From the NCBI RefSeq assembly GCF_017356245.1, contig NZ_JAFMZZ010000004.1:404741-468740 (forward strand): a stretch of 64,000 nucleotides of DNA, in the 5' to 3' direction. The notes beneath the pieces are model-generated. The model worked only from the letters and a program-made list of their open reading frames with translations. It had not been told where the DNA came from and did not search any database. The DNA comes from Bordetella petrii (lineage in GTDB: Bacteria > Pseudomonadota > Gammaproteobacteria > Burkholderiales > Burkholderiaceae_B). Positions 18,722 to 25,823 of the stretch are shown here, in pieces. Both the position numbers and the translations under genes were made by a program. Each line of letters opens with the position of its first letter. Within the stretch, counting starts at the first letter, position 1.

Positions 18722-18858
18722 CCAGTTCAAGCAGCAGAAAGGCCTCCAGAGCGTAACTTTCCGTTTATTCTGATTGACATTTCCTAACCTTCGGAGCAAT
18801 GTCACCAACGTTTCAACACGGGGATTAATTTCGATTTACTGGGGCGTGGGTTTGTAGA

Positions 18859-18880
18859 TTTATCAGCAAGTACTGATAAA
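18859..18880. promoter_or_regulatory. Inverted repeat upstream of the branched-chain amino-acid transporter operon
   Basis: Perfect 8-base arms TTTATCAG and CTGATAAA are separated by 6 bases. They lie about 40 bases before the start of the binding-protein gene and in the AT-rich 200-base gap after the LysR gene. It looks like a regulator site; the protein that binds it is unknown. Confidence 0.45.
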
Positions 18881-18921
18881 CGCGGCACATGCTAGCTCGC
18901 CACAACAGGAGACAGTTCTAA

Positions 18922-20193
18922 ATGAACGACAGAGTGGACGACATAAGCAATTCGAAAGGAATCAGCCGCCGCACCCTTCTCAAAATGGCAGCCACCACAG
19001 GCGCTGCCGCGATAGTCTCGCCGCGTATTGTCATGGCGGCCGGCGAGCAACCCGTGAAGTTCGGCGTAGACAATCCGGTGACGGGAACCTACGCAATCAC
19101 CGGCAGGAATGAGTTGCAAGGCATGCAACTCGCCATCGAGGAAATCAATGCCAAGGGCGGCATCCTGGGGCGCCAGGCCGTGCTGGTCGTTGAAGATTCA
19201 ACCAGCGGCGATGCCGGGGTGGCGGTACAAAAAGCGCGCAAACTCATCGACCGTGACAAGGTCGATTTTCTTATCGGCAATGTGAATTCCGGCCTGACCG
19301 AAGCCATTTCCCAGGTGGCGCACGCGAAAGGCGTATTCATGCTGGACCCGGGCGGGCACGCCGACCCCATCACCGGCACCGAATGCCACTGGAACGTGTT
19401 CCAGACCTGCCCTTCCACCACCTTGCTGGTCAACGCAATCGCGCCCGATCTGATCAAACGCTTCGGCAAGAAGTTCTACTTCCTGGTTCCCGATTACGCG
19501 TTCGGCCATGGCCTGCTGCAAGCCTATAACGCCAACCTGAAAAAGTATGGCGCCACCAACGTCGGCGCCGACCTGATCCCCCTGGGCACCGCCGACTATT
19601 CCTCTTACCTTATCAAGGCGCAGTCGGCCAGCCCGGACGTAATCGTCATTCTGCAAAACGGTGACGACCAGACCAACGTCCTGAAGCAGGCGGTACAGTT
19701 CGGCCTGGACAAGCGCTTTCACATCGCGGGCGCGAACATCGAGCTCGAAACGCTGGAAGCGCTGCCGCCGAACGCGCGCATCGGCAACTGGGTCATCGAG
19801 TGGTACTGGAACCAGCCCGATGTGCCGCACGTGCAAGCGTTCGTCGACGCCATCAAGAAGAAGACCGGCCGGGTGCCCACAGCGCGCACCTGGTTCGGCC
19901 ACACATCCATCCACGCCTGCGCGCTGGCGGCCGCAAAGGCAAAATCGCTGGATGCGGTGAAGATGGCCAGGGCGCTGGACGGGCTTGTGCTGCCGCCCGA
20001 GGTCGCGCTGCAGCCTGGCCAGGCCGTCTATCGGGCCGACCAGCACCTGCTTATCGGCACGCTGTGGGCCGGCCACGCGCAGACCCAGGGCAAGGGCGAC
20101 GACGACCTGTTCCATATCGATACCATCATCGATAGCAAAACCATCGCGCCAACCATCGCAGAAGCCGGCTGCAAGATGTCCTGGCCCACCTGA
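18922..20193 (+). CDS. Branched-chain amino-acid/amide ABC transporter binding protein (Tat-exported)
   Basis: 423 residues. The N-terminus has a twin-arginine signal ('SRRTLLKMAATTGAAAIVS', RR at 16-17) with likely cleavage near 40. The mature protein is a type I periplasmic binding fold: 'KFGVDNPVTGTYAITGRNEL', 'EEINAKGGILGRQAVLVVED'. It starts a five-gene operon with two permeases and two ATPases. The ligand may be a branched-chain amino acid, an amide, urea or an aromatic acid; these families are broad. RBS AGGAGA lies upstream of the ATG. Confidence 0.9.
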   Translation: MNDRVDDISNSKGISRRTLLKMAATTGAAAIVSPRIVMAAGEQPVKFGVDNPVTGTYAITGRNELQGMQLAIEEINAKGGILGRQAVLVVEDSTSGDAGVAVQKARKLIDRDKVDFLIGNVNSGLTEAISQVAHAKGVFMLDPGGHADPITGTECHWNVFQTCPSTTLLVNAIAPDLIKRFGKKFYFLVPDYAFGHGLLQAYNANLKKYGATNVGADLIPLGTADYSSYLIKAQSASPDVIVILQNGDDQTNVLKQAVQFGLDKRFHIAGANIELETLEALPPNARIGNWVIEWYWNQPDVPHVQAFVDAIKKKTGRVPTARTWFGHTSIHACALAAAKAKSLDAVKMARALDGLVLPPEVALQPGQAVYRADQHLLIGTLWAGHAQTQGKGDDDLFHIDTIIDSKTIAPTIAEAGCKMSWPT

Positions 20194-20211
20194 CGGCCTG
20201 CGCCATTGAAC

Positions 20212-20250
20212 AACCGGGCCCATCCGCGCGCTAGCGCGGATGGCCCGGTT
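20212..20250 (+). terminator. Strong hairpin between the binding protein and permease genes
   Basis: The 5' arm AACCGGGCC-CATCCGCGC pairs with GCGCGGATGGCCCGGTT around a short loop, with one bulged C. No run of T follows, so it is more likely an mRNA-stabilising or partial-termination hairpin that raises binding-protein output over the permease than a full terminator. Confidence 0.55.
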
Positions 20251-20331
20251 CGCATCAATCCCGTCATACCCTGAGCCAGGCAGATGCGCCCCTGCCGGGG
20301 ACGAATCTTGCCGCTTTAACGGAGAACTGGC

Positions 20332-21204
20332 GTGACCCAGTTGATCCTTTTCAACATATTCAACGGGTTGGTCATCGGCGCGTTCTATGCGCTGATGGCC
20401 CTGGGCCTGTCCCTGATCATCAACCTGACCAACGTCATCAACTTCGCCCACGGCGAATTCCTTGCGCTGGGCGGCTACATCGCCTTTACGCTGGACCCCT
20501 ACCTGGGATTCTGGTGGGCGCTGATCGTGTCGCCGTTCATCACGGCGATCATCGGCCTGATCGTCGAGCGCGTGCTGATACGCCCCCTGTACAACCGCGA
20601 CCCGCTCTACAGCCTGCTGCTTACATTCGGGCTGGCCTACGTGCTGCAGGATTCGATCCGCTTCATCTGGGGCGCGCAGGGCTTGCCGCTGCAGACTCCC
20701 GCCATCCTGAACTCGCCGCTCAGCCCCACGCTGTTCTTCCTGACGGGCTACCGGGTCTTCATGGTGGCCCTGGTGGCGGCGGCCGTGACGGTGCTGTTCT
20801 ACGTATTGAAGAAAACCCGCGTGGGCATGCGCATACGCGCCGGCACGCTCGACCTGGAAATGGTGTCCGCCCTGGGCGTGGATGTGCGCATCCTGCGCAA
20901 TCTCAACTTCGGCCTGGGCATCTTTTTTGCGGGCCTGGCCGGCGTACTGGCGGCCGGCATGCTGGGGCTGACGCCCACCATCGGCGAAGCCCTGATCATG
21001 CCCAGCTTCGTGGCGGTCATCGTGGGCGGCCTGGGCAGCCTGGTCGGCACCCTGTTCGGCGGCCTGGTAATAGGCGTAGCAGCGGGCGTCGTGACGGTGT
21101 TCTATCCGTCGGCCTCGGAAGCGTCCATCTACGTGATCATGGCGATCGTGCTGTTGTTCCGGCCATACGGCCTGTTTGGCGAAAAAGGCGGGACCAAACT
21201 GTGA
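20332..21204 (+). CDS. livH: Branched-chain amino-acid ABC permease LivH-like
   Basis: 290 residues with about eight membrane helices. The family hallmark 'INLTNVINFAHGEFLALGGY' (residues about 27-46) is clear, as is 'GLGIFFAGLAGVLAAGMLG' and the terminal 'IVLLFRPYGLFGEKGGTKL'. A GTG start at 20332 follows GGAGAA. Its stop overlaps the next gene. It pairs with the LivM-like permease. The gene symbol is by family, not by substrate. Confidence 0.92.
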   Translation: MTQLILFNIFNGLVIGAFYALMALGLSLIINLTNVINFAHGEFLALGGYIAFTLDPYLGFWWALIVSPFITAIIGLIVERVLIRPLYNRDPLYSLLLTFGLAYVLQDSIRFIWGAQGLPLQTPAILNSPLSPTLFFLTGYRVFMVALVAAAVTVLFYVLKKTRVGMRIRAGTLDLEMVSALGVDVRILRNLNFGLGIFFAGLAGVLAAGMLGLTPTIGEALIMPSFVAVIVGGLGSLVGTLFGGLVIGVAAGVVTVFYPSASEASIYVIMAIVLLFRPYGLFGEKGGTKL

Positions 21205-22151
21205 ATCACCGCATGAACATATCAAAGCATTATCAGTGGATTCTGTGGGCCGTGCTGTTGAGCATGCCGTACTGGATCACGGCCCTGGGCGGATATACCG
21301 ACCTTGCCACACGCCTGCTCGTCATCGGGCTGGCGGCCATGGCAACCAACCTGCTGGTCGGCCATACCGGAGTCAATTCGTTCGGCCATGCCGCCTACTT
21401 CGGCCTGGGCGCGTACGCCACGGGCCTGACCCTGAAGTACCTGATGCCGAGCACGCCCGCGGCCTTCGTCGTGGGCGTCCTGGTCGGCACACTGGGCGGC
21501 ATGCTGATCGGCGCCCTGATCGTCAGGCTGCGCGGCATTTACTTCGCGCTGGCCACCATCGCCTTCGGCCAGGTGTTCTACTTCATTGCCTTCCGCTGGA
21601 ACTCGGTCACCGGCGGGGACAACGGCCTGCGCGGTTTCCACCGCCTGGCCATAGACCTGGGCTTCGTGGAATTCGACATCACGTCCAGCCTGGCCTTTTA
21701 CTACGTCGCGCTGGCCGTCCTGGCGCTGTGCGCGTATGCCATGGCCACCATCCTGCGGTCTCCGTTCGGGCATACGCTGCAGGCCATCCGCGAAAACGAA
21801 CGGCGTGCGCAGTTCCTGAGCATTCCGGTCAACCGCCACATCTGGATCGCCTACACCATCTCGTGCTTCTTCGTGTCGGTGGCGGGCTCGCTGTACGCCC
21901 TGCTGAACAACTTCGCCAGCCCCCACGACCTGTACTGGACGCAGTCGGGCGACTTCGTGCTCATGGCGGTCATCGGCGGCATGCGTTCTTTCTGGGGCCC
22001 GCTGCTCGGGGCCGCCATCTTCGTGCTGGCGCAGGACTACCTTTCCGGCGTTACGCAAGACTGGATGTTCTTCATCGGGATGATCTTCGTGCTGGTCGTG
22101 CTGCTTATTCCCCGCGGTATCGCCGGACTTTTCCAGCGGAGGGCACAATGA
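21201..22151 (+). CDS. livM: Branched-chain amino-acid ABC permease LivM-like
   Basis: 316 residues from a GTG at 21201 that overlaps the livH stop (GTGA); an ATG four codons later is the alternative. Membrane helices and 'VGHTGVNSFGHAAYFGLGAY' (about 54-73) and 'GLRGFHRLAID' identify it as LivM. 'MAVIGGMRSFWGPLLGAAIF' near the C-terminus is the conserved loop that contacts the ATPase. The stop overlaps the next start (ATGA). Confidence 0.92.
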   Translation: MNHRMNISKHYQWILWAVLLSMPYWITALGGYTDLATRLLVIGLAAMATNLLVGHTGVNSFGHAAYFGLGAYATGLTLKYLMPSTPAAFVVGVLVGTLGGMLIGALIVRLRGIYFALATIAFGQVFYFIAFRWNSVTGGDNGLRGFHRLAIDLGFVEFDITSSLAFYYVALAVLALCAYAMATILRSPFGHTLQAIRENERRAQFLSIPVNRHIWIAYTISCFFVSVAGSLYALLNNFASPHDLYWTQSGDFVLMAVIGGMRSFWGPLLGAAIFVLAQDYLSGVTQDWMFFIGMIFVLVVLLIPRGIAGLFQRRAQ

Positions 22152-22906
22152 GCCTGCTCCAGGTCCATAACGTTTCCCAGCATTTCGGCCAGCTGGTGGC
22201 GGTGAACGACGTCTCGCTCACCGTCGAACCCGGAGAACTGCACGCGATCATCGGCCCGAACGGCGCGGGCAAGACCACGTTCTTCAACATGATCAGCGGG
22301 TTCTACCGGCCCACGCGAGGCCGCATCGTGTTCGACGGCGCCGACGTCACCGACGTGCAGCCACAGAACCGCGTGGCCATGGGCATGGCGCGCACCTTCC
22401 AGATTACCGAAGTGTTTCGCGAGCTGACCGTGCGGGAAAACCTGCGCGTTGCCGTCGAAGTGACGCAAGGCCTGAGGCTGAAGCTGTTTCGTTCGCGGCA
22501 ACAGGCCCGTGAAACCGAAGACCGCATCGACGAATTGCTGGATTTGGGCGGGCTGACGGACAAGGCCGAACGCCTGGTCGGCGAACTGTCGCACGGCGAC
22601 CAGCGTTCGGCGGAAATCATGATGGCGCTTGCATTGAAACCCAAGCTGCTGCTGCTGGACGAACCGGCGGCGGGCATGGGCAACAAGGAAACCTACGAAA
22701 CCGCGCTGCTGATACGCAAACTGCACCGCGCGCAAAAGCTGACGATCGTGCTGGTTGAACACGACATGCGCGTCATTTTCAACCTGGCCGACCGCATTAC
22801 GGTGCTGACCGAAGGCGAAGTGCTGGAACAGGGCACACCCGAGCAGATCGCCGCCAGCGAGAAAGTGCAAGTTGCTTATCTGGGGGAATCACATGAAGGC
22901 GCTTGA
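22148..22906 (+). CDS. livG: Branched-chain amino-acid ABC ATPase LivG-like
   Basis: 252 residues. Walker A is 'IIGPNGAGKTTFFNMISGF', 'MGMARTFQITEVFRELTV' is the LivG Q-loop region, the signature is 'LSHGDQRSAEIMMALALKP', and Walker B is 'LLLLDEPAAGMG'. The LSHG form of the signature is typical for LivG. ATG overlaps the livM stop, and the stop overlaps the livF start by 14 bases. Confidence 0.93.
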   Translation: MSLLQVHNVSQHFGQLVAVNDVSLTVEPGELHAIIGPNGAGKTTFFNMISGFYRPTRGRIVFDGADVTDVQPQNRVAMGMARTFQITEVFRELTVRENLRVAVEVTQGLRLKLFRSRQQARETEDRIDELLDLGGLTDKAERLVGELSHGDQRSAEIMMALALKPKLLLLDEPAAGMGNKETYETALLIRKLHRAQKLTIVLVEHDMRVIFNLADRITVLTEGEVLEQGTPEQIAASEKVQVAYLGESHEGA

Positions 22907-23618
22907 GGTACAGCAACTGAATACCTTCTACGGCAAAAGCCACATCCTTCATGGCATTGATATTGAAGTCAACGAAGGTGAACTGGTCACGCTGCTGGGC
23001 CGCAATGGCGCGGGCAAATCCACCACGCTGCGCAGCATCATGGGGCTGACGCCGGCCCGCGCCGGCCACGTGAAAATATTCGGCACCGATTCCACGCACC
23101 TGCCGCCGTTTCGCATCGCCGGCCTGGGCGTAGGCCTGGTGCCGGAGGGGCGCCGTGTTTTCTCGAACCTGACCGTTGAAGAAAACCTGAAGGTGCCGGT
23201 AGACCGCCCGGGGCCGTGGAATATCGCCCGCGTGTATAAAGCCTTTCCGCGGCTGGCCGAACGCAAGGGCCACAAGGGCGGGCAGCTATCCGGGGGCGAG
23301 CAGGAAATGCTGTCCATCGCCCGCGTCCTGCTGCTTAACCCCAGGCTGCTGATGCTGGACGAGCCATCCCAGGGCCTGGCGCCGCTGATCGTGCAGAACG
23401 TATTCGACATTATTGTGGCCGCGCGCAACGAAGGCGCGGCGGTGCTGCTGATCGAACAGAACGTGCGGGCTGCAATTGGGGTGGCCGATCGTGCCTATGT
23501 GCTGGACCGGGGGACTATTACGTATAGCGGCGTTGCGTCGGAGTTTGGGAAGGACGAGCAGCGCGTGCAGGAATTGGCGGGGGCTAGTGCGCAGAAATGG
23601 GAGTTTCCGGAGGATTGA
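22893..23618 (+). CDS. livF: Branched-chain amino-acid ABC ATPase LivF-like
   Basis: 241 residues. Walker A is 'LLGRNGAGKSTTLRSIMGL', then 'LGVGLVPEGRRVFSNLTVEENL', signature 'LSGGEQEMLSIARVLLLNP', and Walker B 'LLMLDEPSQGLAP'. 'PEGR.VF..LTV.ENL' is the LivF mark. ATG at 22893 overlaps livG. The last 40 codons use G-rich third positions unlike the rest of the operon ('gggactattacgtatagcgg'), and lower-GC island DNA begins just after the stop. Confidence 0.93.
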   Translation: MKALEVQQLNTFYGKSHILHGIDIEVNEGELVTLLGRNGAGKSTTLRSIMGLTPARAGHVKIFGTDSTHLPPFRIAGLGVGLVPEGRRVFSNLTVEENLKVPVDRPGPWNIARVYKAFPRLAERKGHKGGQLSGGEQEMLSIARVLLLNPRLLMLDEPSQGLAPLIVQNVFDIIVAARNEGAAVLLIEQNVRAAIGVADRAYVLDRGTITYSGVASEFGKDEQRVQELAGASAQKWEFPED

Positions 23619-23765
23619 TTGGGGTGGGGTGGTGGAGGCCGGTTGGGTCGGAGACTGTCATTCGCGAGTGTCTGCTGTCGACCCTGAACGGACATCATAT
23701 TCGACGATAACCATATCTGGGGAGCGCCTTGGGATCGCTGAAATTACAGTTTGAGACAGCCCTCC

Positions 23766-24050
23766 TCAATCGACAACTCCAAGATCCTTAGCAATAGCTT
23801 CACGTAATGCGCTTACTTCCGGACTGCTCAGAATCAACTCAATTGCAGCAATAAACTCGAGGTACACGACATCGATCTTTTCCGGCTCGTATGTGAATTT
23901 TGAAGATTGGTCTTCTTCGAAAGTGTCCGGGTTGAAGCCGATAGTTGGAATCCCATCTGGCAGTCCTAGTCCTATCGAATCACGCGCCTCATGCGCCCCA
24001 GCTCGTGGAGTTTCACTTCGGAAAGGTTGCCCTTCGGCATCGGATCGCAT
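23766..24050 (-). CDS. Small hypothetical protein, C-terminal part possibly real
   Basis: 94 residues from ATG at 24050. The first 13 codons overlap the end of the yagU remnant in another frame, so the real start may be further in or the frame may be accidental. The C-terminal half ('FEEDQSSKFTYEPEKIDVVY', 'LEFIAAIELILSSPEVSALR') looks like a helical protein with acidic composition. I recognise no family. Confidence 0.35.
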   Translation of the reverse strand: MRSDAEGQPFRSETPRAGAHEARDSIGLGLPDGIPTIGFNPDTFEEDQSSKFTYEPEKIDVVYLEFIAAIELILSSPEVSALREAIAKDLGVVD

Positions 24051-24324
24051 AGACCACGACGATAACCAGCGAAAACAGGATGTGGAATCCGTTGCCGCCC
24101 CAGTTCACCGCGGTCTGGTTGAACACGTAATTCACCGATGCCGCATCGATGCCCATCATGTCGAGCAGCCCTATCCGCGGCTGCACCGCCGTGGGCGGCC
24201 GGGGCGGAAGCACGGTTTCGACGCTGGACTTGACCAGGGCAGAGACAAAACCGGCGACGATACCCACGCCAACCAGGGCACCCAGCGTGCTTTTACAGGG
24301 CTGAAGCGTGTCCGATGCCTGCAC
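24013..24324 (-). pseudogene. yagU: yagU-like inner membrane protein, truncated at the C-terminus
   Basis: 103 residues from a GTG with AAAGGA upstream. 'GVGIVAGFVSALVKSSVETVLPPRPP' (residues about 17-42, described by its two halves GVGIVAGFVSALVK and ETVLPPRPP) and 'NWGGNGFHILFSLVIVVVYA' match the first half of E. coli YagU (DUF1440, about 200 residues). The homology stops at the segment equal to AERFPK, and the second half with its membrane helices is missing. Codon use is high-GC, unlike its neighbours, so it looks like core DNA broken at an island junction. Confidence 0.7.
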
Positions 24325-24718
24325 AGTAAATTCCTTTAAGAAAGAATCCGGGCTGGTGACCCGACACAAAGACTTCGGTTCCTGGATGCTGCCTTGGCTG
24401 TATTGGATAGGCCTGCGGCGTGATCGGGGTGGAAGTGTCCTCCCATCGCCGGCGCCTGGGCTAAATCGATATCGAGACGTCAAAATCGAAATCCCCAAGA
24501 AAAATCAGTACATTAACCCGAATCGATTAAGCAGAAGAAAGGCGGGTTTTTGCTACGGCCACAGTCAATGACCAGCTCTGGTTAAGTTTTCCCCACATGT
24601 CATCGGCCCACAGCATCGACAGGTAACCCCAACGCGGCTCGGCTCGCAAAAGTAGAGGTTTAATCTCCAACTATGACCGATAAGTGCTGCGACCAATATA
24701 GATTAGAAGGAAGAATCG
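24325..24718. other. 394-base gap upstream of the purine-type operon
   Basis: No convincing gene is visible. The left part is the promoter side of the yagU remnant. The right part holds the presumed promoter of the plus-strand operon and a good ribosome site (GAAGGAAG at about 24706-24713) five bases before the ATG at 24719. The nine bases ATGACCGAT occur at 24673 and again at the start codon. Confidence 0.5.
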
Positions 24719-25165
24719 ATGACCGATCAGCGCCTCGCTAATAAATTTGCTGGACTAGATGATGCACATACCCGCTTTGTTCTGATGCACAGAACTCTGG
24801 GGCTTCCAGTTCTGCACCACCCTCGCCCTCTTGGAATAATCAGAACTAAGGCCCGTGCAAAGTGGATGCAATCTGAAATCGACGAGCTACGTCGAGCGGT
24901 AGATATTGTCGACCAAGTTGACGCGTTAATGGACATCCTATGTCACGTGATGGGAGCGTTGGTGGAAATGGGGGTACGTCCTGGAGTGCCCATGACGTTA
25001 GTTTATGAAAGCAATCTGGCAAAATTGTGGCCGGATGGTGTTGCCCGACTCGATGTCGATGGGAAGTTGTTAAAGCCGCCAAATTGGGAGGGGCCGGAGA
25101 AAGCAATACAGCGCTGGCTGTCGGAATTAGGACTAAAGACGGCGGTGGACGAGGGAAACCCCTGA
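24719..25165 (+). CDS. MazG/PRA-PH-like nucleoside triphosphate pyrophosphohydrolase
   Basis: 148 residues. Metal-binding positions of the all-alpha NTP pyrophosphatase fold are visible: E53 and E56 in 'SEIDELRRA', then D65, D68 and D72 in 'VDQVDALMDILCHVMGALVE'. The tail 'YESNLAKLWPDGVARLD' and 'DGKLLKPPNWEGPE' matches the 'sNm-K...dGKv-Kp' segment of PRA-PH/MazG-like proteins. These enzymes split NTP or dNTP to NMP and pyrophosphate. It is first in the operon with a PurZ-like ligase, so conversion of dGTP to dGMP, as by phage MazZ, is the natural guess; the substrate is not shown by sequence. Confidence 0.8.
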   Translation: MTDQRLANKFAGLDDAHTRFVLMHRTLGLPVLHHPRPLGIIRTKARAKWMQSEIDELRRAVDIVDQVDALMDILCHVMGALVEMGVRPGVPMTLVYESNLAKLWPDGVARLDVDGKLLKPPNWEGPEKAIQRWLSELGLKTAVDEGNP

Positions 25166-25202
25166 TTAGCATATGTAACCGATATGTTCTACATTTTGCT
25201 GC

Positions 25203-25823
25203 ATGGTTACCTTAGCCCGTTCGGACAAGCGGTTGCTTTTGCTCAGTGGTGCGGTAGCGGGAGGCAAAACCTCCATAGCTAACGCGCTGCTGAGCACCCA
25301 TGGATTTCGCAAGATCAATACCAGTGCCCACCTTAGCGCGCTCGCCTCGGCCCAAGCACTCCCCATTGAGCGAACCGCTTTACAGAATTTGGGTGACATG
25401 CTCGATGTGCAGACCGATTACCGCTGGCCGGTAACGGTAGCCTTAGAACAGATCCACGAAGCCCAGAGCAACGCGCTGTATTGGCTACTTGATGCAGTAA
25501 GAAAGCCGCAACAGGCAGCACAATTCCGAACTGCTTTCGTTCATGTACTACACGTGCATGTCATCGCATCTGAAGAAATTCTGCGCAGGCGCTTCGCACA
25601 GCGCCAGACCGTAGATCAAGGATTAGACGCAAGTATCAACTATGAGGCGGTAGTGTGCCATCCGAACGAGGTGGCATCGCGGGCGCTCGGCTCCATTGCA
25701 GACGTCATCTATGACTCGGGAAACAAATCTGCAGAAATTATTGCTGAAGACATTTTCAAGATAATCCAAGGACTACACCATGGACCAAGTAGTGTTGATC
25801 AGCGGGCACCTCGGCGCTGGTAA
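25203..25823 (+). CDS. P-loop nucleotide kinase-like protein
   Basis: 206 residues. The Walker A motif GAVAGGKT (16-23) starts an adenylate/thymidylate-kinase-like fold. 'ERTALQNLGDMLDVQTDYRW' (about 56-75) is shared with the N-terminal domain of the next protein ('DRKSLQELGDILDRETDDAW'), so the two are paralogues. 'EILRRRFAQRQ' could be the LID arginine segment. It probably phosphorylates a nucleoside monophosphate, by context. It begins 37 bases after the pyrophosphatase gene and its end overlaps the next gene by 44 bases. Confidence 0.72.
   Translation: MVTLARSDKRLLLLSGAVAGGKTSIANALLSTHGFRKINTSAHLSALASAQALPIERTALQNLGDMLDVQTDYRWPVTVALEQIHEAQSNALYWLLDAVRKPQQAAQFRTAFVHVLHVHVIASEEILRRRFAQRQTVDQGLDASINYEAVVCHPNEVASRALGSIADVIYDSGNKSAEIIAEDIFKIIQGLHHGPSSVDQRAPRRW

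Noticed and set aside
24540..24660. Possible remnant of a transposase next to the nucleotide operon
   Set aside because: Short antisense open frame but no recognisable transposase motif or inverted ends.
24673..24727. Repeat of ATGACCGAT 46 bases apart at the first gene of the nucleotide operon
   Set aside because: Only nine bases; the first copy is in another frame and could be coincidence.
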